From contig NZ_UGIB01000001.1 in the NCBI RefSeq assembly GCF_900451005.1, forward strand, positions 62,001 through 126,000: a stretch of 64,000 nt of DNA. The letters are read 5' to 3'. The notes beneath the pieces are model-generated. The model was not told the DNA's origin, made no database searches, and worked only from the letters and a program-made list of their open reading frames with translations. The stretch comes from Helicobacter fennelliae (lineage in GTDB: Bacteria; Campylobacterota; Campylobacteria; Campylobacterales; Helicobacteraceae). Within the stretch, counting starts at the first letter, position 1, and each line of letters starts with the position of its first letter. Made by a program: the position numbers and the translations under genes. This document shows positions 26,164-35,850 of the stretch, one piece after another.

Positions 26164-27024
26164 ATGAAAGTTTTGATTCTAGCAGGTGGCTTTGGCACGA
26201 GATTATCAGAAGAGACTGATCTCAAACCAAAACCTATGGTTGAAATCGGAGGATACCCGATTTTATGGCATATTATGAATATTTATAGCCATTATGGTTT
26301 CAATGACTTTATCATACTCACTGGCTACAAAGGGCATATTATCAAGGATTTTTTTATTAATTATTACACAAGATATAGCGATATTACCATTGATATGAGT
26401 GATAATTCTTTAAGCATACATCAAACACGCCACAAACCATGGAAAGTAACAATGCTCTATACCGGGCAAGATTCCATGACTGGAAGCAGAATCCTAGCTG
26501 CGCAAAAATATGTGCAAGAAAGTGGTGATAAACATTTTTTGCTTACTTATGGTGATGGCGTAGCAGATATTGACATTCCCAAAACCATAGAATTTCACAA
26601 ATCCCACAACAAAGCTATCACAATGACTTCTGTCCTGCCTGATGGCAAATTTGGCGCACTTGATATTGACCCTCAAAGCCACCAAATCAAAAGCTTCACA
26701 GAAAAACCAAAAGGCGATGCAAGCGATAAAAGCCACACTGGTGCTGGCTGGATTAATGCTGGATTTTTTGTGTGTAATGTGAGTGTGTTTGATTATATAA
26801 AGCAAGCAATGCACACTCCAAATGATATGAGTGTAGTATTTGAGCAAAGCCCGCTTGTATCGCTTGCCAAAGATGGCGAGCTTTATACATATCAGCATTT
26901 TGGATTCTGGAAATGTATGGATACACTCAAAGACAAAAACGATCTATGCAAAATGTGGCTTGAAGGCAATGCGCCTTGGGCGTTGTGGCTTGATACACAT
27001 TCTCAAAAATCCCAAAAATCCTAA
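26164..27024 (+). CDS. rfbF: Glucose-1-phosphate cytidylyltransferase
   Basis: Makes CDP-glucose from CTP and glucose-1-phosphate, the entry step to CDP-linked deoxysugars. The 286-residue product has the nucleotidyltransferase signature LAGGFGTRLSEET with KPKPMVEIGGYPILWHIM, the YTGQDSMTGSR segment, LLTYGDGVADIDI (metal-binding Asp) and FTEKPKGD, all typical of RfbF/DdhA. Normal length plus a short Ser/Gln/Lys tail. First gene of the second polysaccharide block; works with rfbG (29768) and rfbH (35851) in the same block. The start follows AAGGATT. Confidence 0.93.
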   Translation: MKVLILAGGFGTRLSEETDLKPKPMVEIGGYPILWHIMNIYSHYGFNDFIILTGYKGHIIKDFFINYYTRYSDITIDMSDNSLSIHQTRHKPWKVTMLYTGQDSMTGSRILAAQKYVQESGDKHFLLTYGDGVADIDIPKTIEFHKSHNKAITMTSVLPDGKFGALDIDPQSHQIKSFTEKPKGDASDKSHTGAGWINAGFFVCNVSVFDYIKQAMHTPNDMSVVFEQSPLVSLAKDGELYTYQHFGFWKCMDTLKDKNDLCKMWLEGNAPWALWLDTHSQKSQKS

Positions 27025-27127
27025 GGGGTTTGTCAAGGAAGTCTCAAAAAAATCAAAAGAAAGTCAAAAATATGCAAAGCGATTTCAAAAACTTAAAAAA
27101 CATCAAAAAAACATCAAGGAGCAACAA

Positions 27128-28563
27128 ATGACAAAGACAAAAACAATCAAAGTAAATATATCGCCACTTATTGCTGATGATTCGGCAGAATATCAAAGTC
27201 TAGCAGATAGTCAAAAACAATGGGGTATGCAAGATACCAATATAAATTCACTCAACACGCGAGGCGTCAAAAACAAACCCGTAGAAATCAAGCGAGATAT
27301 GGAATTCAAACTCAGTCCTTTTGATATTTTGCATTTTGATGAGATAGAGCTTCTTACAATAAGTGGCGGGGCTTTTTATAACGGGCATGTGATCCAAGAA
27401 AATGCTTGCGCGTTTGGAGAGCATAAATACATAAATGGCGTTTATAACACTTTCAAACAACTTCAAAAACGACTCTTTATACCGACAAATCTTTCAGAAC
27501 TTAAGCAAGATATAAAAATAATCCTTAGCGCGCTTTTTGGTCGCGAGCAAAAAAGACTTGCCAATAACGCCCCAAAAATCCTCTTTCACTCACCAAATTG
27601 GGATTGTTTTTCGCATTTTAGCTTTGAAGAATTTCCTAGACTTCTTGCCTGTCTCAAGGCTATCCTTAAAGCTAAAAATATGCAAATACCCGAAGGGGGG
27701 GGGGCAATGAGATGAGTAAAGCTCTAGATCAAAATCTTTGTGCGGATTTTCATTGCACGGATTTTCAAAAACTGCGCGAGATTAATTTTGATGAGCTTAT
27801 CATTATCGCGCCAATTAGAGATGCCACATCTTTCAAGCAATACATCTACCCTGCACTCCTTAGTATCACCAAAGAGCACAATCCAGATTGTGAATTTGCA
27901 ATTTCTGAAAAAAATATAGTCTGTGTCAATAGCGTTAAACTTCCTCAAAAAATGCTTATCAAAGCCCGCAATGTATTTGTCCCAACGCAAGTTAAATACG
28001 ACAAAGAGCACCTTAGTTTTGCTATGGAGCATTTAAGAAAGTTTTATTATGATGAGAACTTTGATAAAGGCTGTGAGAGAATCTATATCTCAAGGGCAAA
28101 AAGCGCAAAGCGATTTCTTGTCAATGAAAAAGAATTTAGAGAATTTATAGAAAAGAAATTTGGCTTTAAGACGCTCATAATGGAAGAAGTAAGCTTCAAA
28201 GACAAGATTAATTATCTCTCTCGCGCAAAAGTTTTATTAAGCGTTGATGGCACTTCGATTATGAATTATGCGTATATGCAAGGTGGCAAAGCGGTTGCTT
28301 TAAGGGTAAAAGATTTTCCAGAATATCCTTTTCAAACCATATTTGGAGTGGATTTTCTACCGATTATCTGCGATATAGATACACCCGTAGAGACAGATTT
28401 TGGATATGGCGCAGTAGCTCCTACGTGGTGGGCTTCAAATATCAAAGCTGACATTCCTTATATAGAATCCAAGCTCAAAGCCTATGGCATAGAGCCTATA
28501 AGTCAAAATCCAAGCACGCAAGCAAATACACACTTAAAGCAATCAAACACACCAAAGGAGTAA
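27128..28563 (+). CDS. GT61-like (DUF563) glycosyltransferase, split by a poly-G tract (off as sequenced)
   Basis: Two adjacent frames make one DUF563/GT61-type glycosyltransferase. The N-terminal part (27128-27715, ~195 residues) has SGGAFYNGHVIQENACAFGE and FHSPNWDCFSHFSFEEFPRL; the C-terminal part (frame from 27712) has ERIYISRAKSAKRFLVNE and the AKVLLSVDGTSIMNYAYMQGG block that is the family's best landmark. Ten Gs at 27695-27704 cause a stop at 27713-27715; 11 Gs would give EGGGGNEMSKAL and one protein of ~478 residues. As sequenced the second part could still start at ATG 27712. The N-terminal start is the ATG at 27128, after AAGGAGCAACAA. The end of its product (FLPIICDIDT) is homologous to the second GT61 gene at 41299. 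Confidence 0.78.
27695..27704 (+). repeat. Poly-G tract 6 (10 G) inside the first GT61-like gene
   Basis: Context CCCGAA(G)10CAATGA. Ten Gs: stop 9 bases later. Eleven Gs: full-length enzyme. Confidence 0.95.
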
Positions 28564-28565
28564 CA

Positions 28566-29748
28566 ATGCAATGCCCAGCCTGTGCAAGCACAAATATTAG
28601 TGATTTTTTTTACAAAGACAAAGTCCCCACACTTCAGAATGTCCGATACACCGATAAGCAAAGCGCAATGCAATGCAAATGTGGCGAGCTTGATCTCAAA
28701 GTATGCCAAGACTGCGGAATGATCCATAATTTCGCTTTCAAAAGTGAGTTGGTAACTTATGATACATCGTATGAAAATTCCCAATTTGAATCAGACATCT
28801 ATAAAGTCTATATTAAAGATTTGATTGCGCTTTTGCGCGATAGATTCCAAATCAACCAAACAAAAATAATCGAAATCGGTTGTGGCAATGGCAAATTTTT
28901 ATCACAACTTATCAAAGCGACAGATTCTAGCGGAATCGGCTATGATCCAAGCTTTAAAGAAAGCCTTAATGGGGGGGGGGGCAGAGAAAATACAACATCA
29001 AAGCACAAACCAAGAGCCCAATACATCAAATCACAAATCCCAAACAAAGTCAAATCTAATGTCTTCTAGCCCAAATCTTACTATCAAGCCAAAGCTCTAT
29101 GATGCAAGCCAAAAGCAATGCGACATCGGGCTTGTCGCGTGTCGGCATGTTATAGAACATATCCAAAACCCACACATCATGCTTGAAGGCATTTACAAAA
29201 GCTTAGAATCAAGCCCAAATGCACTTGTGTTTTTTGAGACTCCGCGCCTAGAGTGGATTCTAGAAAATGATGCATTTTATGACTTTTTTTACGAACATTG
29301 TAACTATTTCACTAAATCCTCACTGAATGCGCTTTTTTCTCGATCTGGATTTGAAGTGCTTGAGATTGTAGAATCTTTCCAAGGACAATACCAATTCATC
29401 TTTGCCAAACCACGCAAAAAAGCGTTATACAAAGACTTTTTAGATTCTAGTGTAAAATCCAAAGATACCCTCTCACACACACTCAAATCCTACAAAAATG
29501 TAGCTATTTGGGGTGCTGGAGCAAAAGGCGTAACCATAGCCAATGAATATGATAATATTTGCTGTGCGATTGATATTAATCCAAACAAGCAAAACTGCTT
29601 TATCCCAAAATCTGGACTAGAGATTCTCTCGCCAAAGCAAGCGTTTGAGCGATATAAGATTGATTATGTGCTTGTGATGAATCCAAATTATCTTGATGAA
29701 ATCACAAGCACACTTCAAGGCTATAATGTCAAAATAGGAAGTTTATAA
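28566..29748 (+). CDS. C-methyltransferase-like protein with zinc-finger N-terminus, split by a poly-G tract (off as sequenced)
   Basis: Two overlapping frames (28566-29069 and up to 29748) form one sugar C-methyltransferase-like protein. The first has Cys pairs of an N-terminal zinc site (CPACAST, CKCGELDLKVCQDCG) and SAM motif I (IIEIGCGNGKFLSQL). The second has HVIEHIQNPHIMLEGI, FFETPRLEWIL and the C-terminal nucleotide-fold-like VAIWGAGAKGVTIANEY with YKIDYVLVMNPNY. Eleven Gs at 28971-28981 break the frame; ten Gs would give ~393 residues, the usual size. A Gln/Asn/His/Lys-rich linker follows the tract. Similar in domain order to the gene at 40011. The target is probably a CDP- or dTDP-keto sugar (inference). 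Confidence 0.77.
28971..28981 (+). repeat. Poly-G tract 7 (11 G) inside the first C-methyltransferase gene
   Basis: Context CTTAAT(G)11CAGAGA, followed by a low-complexity linker. Eleven Gs: stop at 29067-29069. Ten Gs: full-length protein. Confidence 0.95.
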
Positions 29749-29767
29749 GATTATGAAGAGGTAAAAT

Positions 29768-31219
29768 ATGCAAATCTATTCAAACAAAAAAGTTTTTATC
29801 ACCGGACATACTGGATTTAAGGGCTCTTGGCTTAGTTTGTATTTGCATGCATTGGGCGCAAAAATCTATGGCTACGCGCTCAAACCTCACACAACCCCTA
29901 ATCATTTTGATTTGCTTGAGAGTGAAAAATTTATAACCAAAAGCTATTATGCAGATATTAATGATTACCAAAGCCTTGAATGCGCAATAGAATCTAGTAA
30001 TCCTGATATTATTTTCCACCTTGCAGCACAGCCCTTGGTGCGCAGGGCTTATCGCGAGCCGCTCTATACTTTAAGCACAAATGCCATAGGCTCGGCAAAC
30101 CTCCTTAATGCCGCAAGAAAAAGCCCAAATCTCAAGGCTATCGTGATGATTACAACTGATAAAGTCTATGAAAATAAAGAATGGCTCTATCCATACCGAG
30201 AAAACGACACTCTAGGCGGATATGATCCATATAGTGCTAGCAAAGCGTGTGCGGAGATTATTATAGATTCTATGAGGGCGAGTTTTTTTAATATCACAGA
30301 TTTTGGCAAAAGCCATAATGTGCTTATCGCAAGTGCGAGGGCTGGAAATGTGATTGGCGGGGGTGATTGGAGTGAGGATAGACTAATCCCTGATCTTATC
30401 AGAGGATATATCAATCACAGCCCAACCCTTATCCGCTATCCAGACGCCACGCGCCCTTGGCAGCATGTTTTAGAGCCACTTCGCGGATATTTACTTCTAG
30501 GCGCAAAGCTTTTGCATAGGCGCAAAGAGTATGCGACGAGTTTTAATTTCGGACCTGAAAATGAGGGCAATATCAATGTCTCTGAAGTGCTCCACCGCGC
30601 AAAAACCCTGTGGAATCAGCTTTCATTCCATATACAAAAAGATCCAAACGCTCCACATGAGGCAAATTTCTTAATGCTTGATAGCACAAAAGCGCGCAAA
30701 ATGCTTCACTTCACGCCTATTTGGAATAGCCTAGATTCTATCAAGCACACAATCACTTGGTATAAATCCCTCTATGAATCACACACTTTACTTAGCCACG
30801 CGCAATTAGAAGAATACATAAAAGCTTCTAAAGTCTCTAATGGGGGGGGGGGCACACAACACAATAAAACCCACAATCTAGCTCAAACCCCATACAATCT
30901 CTTTATATTATTTGCACCCCCAACCAAAACATTCACTAATTCCACGATATTTACTGATTTTGCTCATACATTCACCCTAGATTCTACTATTTTAGATTCT
31001 AGCTCTTCTGCAAACCAAAATCTAACCATTTATCTAAACTCTTACATAAACTCATTGACACTCAAAAATCATATCCACATACATACTTACAATAACCCAA
31101 ACAATAACCCAAATTGCGCGACATCAAGCCAGAATCTATGCTTACTTTTTGCGCATAATGATTCTATCAACACACCTGAATGTATCCCCAAATATCAGAA
31201 TCTCAAATCTATCGCCTAA
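29768..31219 (+). CDS. rfbG: CDP-glucose 4,6-dehydratase with a variable C-terminal tail
   Basis: Converts CDP-glucose to CDP-4-keto-6-deoxyglucose. Seen: GHTGFKGSWLSLYLHALGA (NAD-binding), FHLAAQPLVRRAY, TTDKVYENKEW, the catalytic Tyr/Lys in GGYDPYSASKACAE, and SARAGNVIGGGDWSEDRLIPD, a hallmark of RfbG. The normal family length (~360) is reached at about residue 357. Then 11 Gs at 30842-30852 encode NGGGGT and the frame runs on for ~120 more residues rich in Asn, Thr, His and Ser, stopping at 31219, 38 nt before the next gene. With 10 or 12 Gs the protein stops within ~12 codons of the tract, at normal length. The core enzyme should work in either state. Confidence 0.93.
   Translation: MQIYSNKKVFITGHTGFKGSWLSLYLHALGAKIYGYALKPHTTPNHFDLLESEKFITKSYYADINDYQSLECAIESSNPDIIFHLAAQPLVRRAYREPLYTLSTNAIGSANLLNAARKSPNLKAIVMITTDKVYENKEWLYPYRENDTLGGYDPYSASKACAEIIIDSMRASFFNITDFGKSHNVLIASARAGNVIGGGDWSEDRLIPDLIRGYINHSPTLIRYPDATRPWQHVLEPLRGYLLLGAKLLHRRKEYATSFNFGPENEGNINVSEVLHRAKTLWNQLSFHIQKDPNAPHEANFLMLDSTKARKMLHFTPIWNSLDSIKHTITWYKSLYESHTLLSHAQLEEYIKASKVSNGGGGTQHNKTHNLAQTPYNLFILFAPPTKTFTNSTIFTDFAHTFTLDSTILDSSSSANQNLTIYLNSYINSLTLKNHIHIHTYNNPNNNPNCATSSQNLCLLFAHNDSINTPECIPKYQNLKSIA
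30842..30852 (+). repeat. Poly-G tract 8 (11 G) at the 3' end of rfbG
   Basis: Context TCTAAT(G)11CACACA. Eleven Gs: ~120-residue tail. Ten or twelve: early stop at about the normal RfbG end. Confidence 0.95.
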
Positions 31220-31257
31220 ATTACATCATTCATTACATCACTTATGAAAGGAAACTT

Positions 31258-32424
31258 ATGGAAATTTTAAGAGCCAAAACAAAAGAATTATTCAAATCCA
31301 AACTCACCAAAGAGCAAGAGCAAAACTCCAAACTCAATCTCTTAGAAATAGACAAGCAAGCCACAAAGCTAGAATCTTATCCGCGAAGAATCGTGCTAGA
31401 GATGACAAGTGCTTGCAATATCAAATGCGTGTTTTGCGGCAGAGATGAAGCAGAATTTAATCAAACTTATCTCCCGCTCGAAGTGCTAGATAAGCTAGAG
31501 CCAGCATTGCAAAAATGCGAAGAGGTTACATTATTTGGCTGGGGCGAGCCTACGATTAATCCCAAATTTATACAATTTTTAGAGCGACTTGACAAAACTC
31601 CTGTCAGAAAATATTTTGTAACCAATGGCACGCGATTAGAAAAATTTATCGATGCGATTTTTGCCTATCATGTGGATATTATCGCTGTGAGCCTTGATGG
31701 TCCAAACGCACAGACAAATGACAAAATCCGCGTTGGAGCGAAGTTTGACAAAGTTATAGACAATATCAAAAAAATCCAAGCTAAGAAAAAAGAGCTTCAA
31801 GTAGATTTTCCATATATGAATTTTGTCTTTGTAGCGATGAAATCAAATATCCACACTTTGCCTGAGATGATTACACTTGCAAAAGAAGTAGGAATCCAAG
31901 AAGTCAAAGTCGTCTTTCTTACTGCATTTAGCCCTGATATGCTAAGTGAGAGCCTCTACAATCAGCAAGATCTTGTGCGCGAGATTTTTAGCCAAACCAT
32001 ACAAAAAGCACAAGAGCTTGATATAAAAATTAAATTGCCATACATTCAAGGCGAAGATATTGCTGGTGATAAATACCACAAAGACTGCTTTGTGCCATGG
32101 AGAGATTTTTTTGTAGGAAGTGATGACTCACTGCGCCCTTGCCAAAGCACAAGCTTGAAGCTAGGAAAATTTAGCGAATACAAAAGCTTTGAGGAAGCAT
32201 GGAATAACAAAGCCTATCAGAAATTTAGACAAGAAGTAAATTGCAATACCCCAAAAGATGGTAAAGATATGCCTCTGCAATGCAAACTCTGCTACCAAAG
32301 CTCGCATGCAAATTGGAATCGCAAACAAAGCTTTATCCAAGTCGGGCAAGCTTTTGCACCTGATTGGGAAAAAATAGCTATAAAAGCTCCTAATGGGGGG
32401 GGGGGCAGCGCAAAATCTAAATAA
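31258..32424 (+). CDS. Radical SAM protein with SPASM-like C-terminal domain and a 3'-end poly-G tract
   Basis: A 388-residue radical SAM enzyme. The [4Fe-4S]/SAM motif is CNIKCVFCG (residues ~56-64), followed by FGWGEPTINPKF and AVSLDGPN. Late cysteines in CFVPWRDFFVGSDDSLRPCQ and LQCKLCYQ look like a SPASM/twitch auxiliary-cluster domain. The substrate is unknown; in this setting a sugar or lipid-linked intermediate is plausible. ATG 31258 has AAAGGAAACTT before it; the upstream part of the open frame overlaps the rfbG tail and was left out. Eleven Gs at 32395-32405 end the frame after six more codons; ten Gs would add ~97 residues and end on the next start codon (ATGA at 32689). Confidence 0.85.
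   Translation: MEILRAKTKELFKSKLTKEQEQNSKLNLLEIDKQATKLESYPRRIVLEMTSACNIKCVFCGRDEAEFNQTYLPLEVLDKLEPALQKCEEVTLFGWGEPTINPKFIQFLERLDKTPVRKYFVTNGTRLEKFIDAIFAYHVDIIAVSLDGPNAQTNDKIRVGAKFDKVIDNIKKIQAKKKELQVDFPYMNFVFVAMKSNIHTLPEMITLAKEVGIQEVKVVFLTAFSPDMLSESLYNQQDLVREIFSQTIQKAQELDIKIKLPYIQGEDIAGDKYHKDCFVPWRDFFVGSDDSLRPCQSTSLKLGKFSEYKSFEEAWNNKAYQKFRQEVNCNTPKDGKDMPLQCKLCYQSSHANWNRKQSFIQVGQAFAPDWEKIAIKAPNGGGGSAKSK
32395..32405 (+). repeat. Poly-G tract 9 (11 G) at the 3' end of the radical SAM gene
   Basis: Context CCTAAT(G)11CAGCGC. Eleven Gs: stop at 32422-32424. Ten Gs: open through the 264-bp spacer to a TGA at 32690-32692 overlapping the next ATG. Confidence 0.95.
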
Positions 32425-32688
32425 AAACAACTTAGAGAATCTAGATTCTCTAAGTGCTCTTTGCCTTATTTCTCTCTATCATTACAAATCCTTTCAATCT
32501 TATAGCCACACTAGCAAAACTCACCACAATACAAGCCAAAACATCGCGCACCTGCTTGCTTTTATGCTCGCACAAATATACTTTTTGCAGATTTTAAACG
32601 CTACCAAACATCAAACACAACACCGCTTCACACATCAAATCATGCATCAAATCACATCAGATAAATCCACATTATCAAGGAGTGCTAT

Positions 32689-33825
32689 ATGAATAATCCT
32701 ATCCTTTTGCAAGATATGGAATATATCTTTAAGCAGTTAGATTCTACCCAAAAGCAAACATTTCAAGATTCTACAATCCTCATCAGTGGCTGTGCTGGGT
32801 TTTTGGGGTTTTATTTGTTGCATTTTTTGACACATTATGCCAATGCCTTAGGTATCCAAAAAATAATAGGGCTTGATAATTTTATGCTCCATTCTCCAAG
32901 CTGGCTTCAAACTCTAGAACAAAACAATGAAGTGCTTACAATCCACGCGTTTGATATTATTTCAGATTCTATTGCGCGCATTCCAAATACCAATAATGTC
33001 AATCTCATTATCCACGCTGCAAGTATCGCAAGCCCGACTTTTTATAGAGCCTACCCGATACAAACCCTTGATGCAAATATTTGGGGATTGCGATCATTGC
33101 TTGAATACTACAAACAAAAACCCATAAAAGGATTTTTATTTTTCTCAAGCTCTGAAATATATGGCGATCCAGAATCTAGCCAGATTCCAACTAATGAAGA
33201 ATACAGAGGCAATGTCGCCTGCATAGGACCTCGAGCATGCTATGATGAATCCAAGCGATTTGGCGAGACAATGTGCTATCTCTTTGCTTTGAAATATAAT
33301 CTGCCTATCACTATCGCACGACCTTTTAATAATTATGGACCCGGAATGAGCTTGCAAGATAAGCGCGTGCCTGCGGACTTTGCAAATGCAATCCTTAATC
33401 ACAACCCCATAAAGATTCTAAGTAATGGAAATCCTACGCGCACTTTTTGCTATGTCGCTGATGCGATAGCAGGCTATCTCAAAATCCTTACTTTTGGAAA
33501 GTTTGAATACTTCAATATCGGAATGGATACGCCTGAAATCTCTATCAAACAGCTAGCACTACTCTATCTTGAAGCAGGAAGAGAGATTTTGGATTATCAA
33601 GGAGAGATTGTTTTTGATACATCAAATGATAAAGATTATCTCACACATAATCCAAATAGGCGACTTCCAGACATCACAAAAGCCAAAACAATGCTTAATT
33701 TCACACCAAATATCACTATCCAACATGGCATAGAACGATTTTTGAAGTTTTTGGCATTTGAGCAATCAAATACACCATTAAGCACCACCTCATACGCGCA
33801 CCCCCACAGCAAAAAGGAGCTATAA
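32689..33825 (+). CDS. UDP-glucuronate decarboxylase-like extended SDR
   Basis: A 378-residue extended SDR in the pattern of UDP-glucuronic acid decarboxylases (UXS) and dTDP-glucose dehydratases. Seen: LISGCAGFLGFYLLHFL (NAD-binding), HAASIASPTFYRAYPIQTLD, FFSSSEIYGDP, the catalytic Tyr/Lys in GPRACYDESKRFGETMCYLF and ARPFNNYGPGM. It sits directly upstream of a UDP-glucose dehydrogenase-like gene (stop and start abut at 33825/33826), which would supply UDP-glucuronate, so decarboxylation to UDP-xylose or a 4-keto-pentose is the simplest reading. The start overlaps the alternative tail of the radical SAM gene. Confidence 0.82.
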   Translation: MNNPILLQDMEYIFKQLDSTQKQTFQDSTILISGCAGFLGFYLLHFLTHYANALGIQKIIGLDNFMLHSPSWLQTLEQNNEVLTIHAFDIISDSIARIPNTNNVNLIIHAASIASPTFYRAYPIQTLDANIWGLRSLLEYYKQKPIKGFLFFSSSEIYGDPESSQIPTNEEYRGNVACIGPRACYDESKRFGETMCYLFALKYNLPITIARPFNNYGPGMSLQDKRVPADFANAILNHNPIKILSNGNPTRTFCYVADAIAGYLKILTFGKFEYFNIGMDTPEISIKQLALLYLEAGREILDYQGEIVFDTSNDKDYLTHNPNRRLPDITKAKTMLNFTPNITIQHGIERFLKFLAFEQSNTPLSTTSYAHPHSKKEL

Positions 33826-35160
33826 ATGCAAAACTTATCACAAACAAAAGAAATTCAAATCGCTATTTTTGGATTAGGATTTGTAGGACTTACCACAGCT
33901 GTTGGGTTTGCAAGCAAGGGGTTTAAAACTATCGGATATGAAATCGACACCAAAAAAGCCAAATCCCTAACTTGCGCTAAGATTCCGTTTTTTGAAGAAG
34001 GATTAGAATCTAGCCTCAAATCCGTGCTAGGCAAAAACCTTTTTATCACGAATAATCTCAAAGAAGCACTCAAAGGAAGCGATGTGATTTTTTATTGTAT
34101 CGGCACACCTATGAGTAAAAATGGAAGTGCTGATTTATCCTATCTATGCGATGCCATATCTCAAACGCTCTCACACTTGCACCTTTGCGCCCCTACGCCA
34201 ACGCTCCTCATCAAATCAACCATTCCGCCAGCAAGCTCTAAAGAAATCATTATCCCACTTATAGAATCTTTTAACCTCAAAGTCAATAATGGCACAGAAT
34301 CTCATCTTTTTCTTGCAAATAATCCAGAATTTTTGCGCGAAGGATTTGCTTTGGACGATTTTTTGCACCCTGATAGAATCCTAATTGGCATAGAAAACCT
34401 ACCTGATACGCAGATTCTAGAATCTATTTACAAGCCATTTTGTGCGCCTATTATTTTTAGCAATCTCAACACTGCTGAGTTTATAAAATACCTTAGCAAT
34501 ACAACGCTTTCAATGTGTATAAGCTATGCGAATGAAATGAGTCTCATCGCGCAATACATAGGCGATATAGATATTATTCAGGCATTTAATACACTTCATA
34601 AAGATAAGCGATTTAGTGGCAATCCAGCAAAAATCAGCCAATACATTTATCCAGGACTTGGCTTTGGGGGGTATTGTCTGCCAAAAGACACGCTTGCGTT
34701 GTATAAAAAATCTAGCGATAAGGGATTCTCTCCACAAATCCTCAAAAGTATCTTAGATACTAATGAAAAGATTTTGGAATTTTATATCCAAAAAATCACA
34801 CATGAGAATCCAAAACATAGCACTATTGGAATCTTAGGGCTAAGCTTCAAGCCAAAAAGCGATGATGTGCGTGATTCTAAATCCGCTATGCTTATCCAAA
34901 GGCTTTTAGAAAATGGATTTAGTAATATTTATGCTTATGACCCGATAGCAACTCACACATTCGCACAGGCTTATAATCTCCCTATCAAATACGCGCAAAA
35001 TCTCAAAGAAATCACACAAACTTGTGATATACTTGCAATCGCCACAGGCTGGCAGGAGTTTATCCCGCTTTTGCATAATAACCACAAAAAAATCTATAAT
35101 CTAAGATGGCTTCAATCTCTGGATAAAAATACCACTTTAGATAAAGAACCTAAAAATTAA
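33826..35160 (+). CDS. UDP-glucose/UDP-sugar 6-dehydrogenase
   Basis: A 444-residue member of the UDP-glucose/GDP-mannose dehydrogenase family, oxidising a nucleotide hexose to the uronic acid with NAD+. Order: NAD-binding IFGLGFVGLTTAVGFASKGF, GTPMSKNGSADLSYL, central LSNTTLSMCISYANEMSLIA, the catalytic cysteine in GLGFGGYCLPKDTLALYK, and the C-terminal GILGLSFKPKSDDVRDSKS. UDP-glucose is the likely substrate, given the UXS-like gene just upstream. No G tract in this gene. Confidence 0.9.
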   Translation: MQNLSQTKEIQIAIFGLGFVGLTTAVGFASKGFKTIGYEIDTKKAKSLTCAKIPFFEEGLESSLKSVLGKNLFITNNLKEALKGSDVIFYCIGTPMSKNGSADLSYLCDAISQTLSHLHLCAPTPTLLIKSTIPPASSKEIIIPLIESFNLKVNNGTESHLFLANNPEFLREGFALDDFLHPDRILIGIENLPDTQILESIYKPFCAPIIFSNLNTAEFIKYLSNTTLSMCISYANEMSLIAQYIGDIDIIQAFNTLHKDKRFSGNPAKISQYIYPGLGFGGYCLPKDTLALYKKSSDKGFSPQILKSILDTNEKILEFYIQKITHENPKHSTIGILGLSFKPKSDDVRDSKSAMLIQRLLENGFSNIYAYDPIATHTFAQAYNLPIKYAQNLKEITQTCDILAIATGWQEFIPLLHNNHKKIYNLRWLQSLDKNTTLDKEPKN

Positions 35161-35173
35161 GGAATCAAGAAAA

Positions 35174-35776
35174 ATGAGTCGCTTTACTTTCACACCCACG
35201 CCACTTCAATCTTGCTTTGTTATCGAGCCAAAGCCATTGCGAGATGAGCGAGGTTATTTTGAGCGGTTTTTTTGCACGCAGGATTTTGAGGAAATCGGAC
35301 TCAAAAAGCCAATTATGCAAATCAATCACTCTAAGACTATCGGAAAAGGATCTGTGCGTGGGTTGCATTATCAAACACCGCCCTTTTGTGAGACAAAAAT
35401 CGTGCGTTGCATAAAAGGAGCGATTTATGATTTGGCGGTGGATTTACGCAAAGATTCCCCGACTTTTTTGCAGTATTTTGGCATAGAGCTTAATGAGACA
35501 AACGCAAAATACCTCTATATCCCTGAAGGTTTTGCGCATGGATTCCAAAGCTTAAGCGATGAGGTTGAGATTTTCTACCTTGCGACGCAAGCATTTTGCC
35601 CTGAAGCTGATAGTGCTATCAATGCACTTGATCCCACAATCAACATCAAATGGCAATTTGAAATCACAAACATATCAACAAAGGATAAAAATGCTCCATG
35701 TATTGATAATAACTTTAAAGGATTAGTAATGAATACCAATTTTGCCCCCCCCCCCCGACAACAGCCCGATAAATAA
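35174..35776 (+). CDS. RmlC-like dTDP/CDP-keto-sugar 3,5-epimerase with a 3'-end poly-C tract
   Basis: A 200-residue cupin epimerase. Landmarks: RDERGYFERFF, the catalytic His region VRGLHYQTPP, KIVRCIKGAIYDLAVDLRKDSPTF and YIPEGFAHGFQSLSDEVEIFYLAT. In pathways with RfbFGH, an epimerase of this type gives CDP-sugars of L configuration, for example ascarylose, so a CDP-4-keto sugar substrate is plausible. Twelve Cs at 35745-35756 encode FAPPPRQQ near the end; the frame stops at 35776. With 11 Cs it would read on for ~33 residues and stop inside the first codons of rfbH. This is the only tract with C on the coding strand. Confidence 0.85.
   Translation: MSRFTFTPTPLQSCFVIEPKPLRDERGYFERFFCTQDFEEIGLKKPIMQINHSKTIGKGSVRGLHYQTPPFCETKIVRCIKGAIYDLAVDLRKDSPTFLQYFGIELNETNAKYLYIPEGFAHGFQSLSDEVEIFYLATQAFCPEADSAINALDPTINIKWQFEITNISTKDKNAPCIDNNFKGLVMNTNFAPPPRQQPDK
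35745..35756 (+). repeat. Poly-C tract 10 (12 C) at the 3' end of the RmlC-like gene
   Basis: Context TTTTG(C)12GACAAC. Twelve Cs: stop at 35774-35776. Eleven Cs: ~33-residue tail ending at a TAA (35856-35858) that overlaps the rfbH start. Confidence 0.95.
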
Positions 35777-35850
35777 TCTCTCTTATAGCAAACTCACAAT
35801 CTCCAAGATCTATGTAAGGATTTGTGGGGAGATTTGCGAGGGGGTTTGCT

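Noticed and set aside
26840-27127. Upstream extension of the GT61 N-terminal frame over the end of rfbF
   Set aside because: ATG 27128 has AAGGAG at good spacing and the upstream part only overlaps rfbF in another frame.
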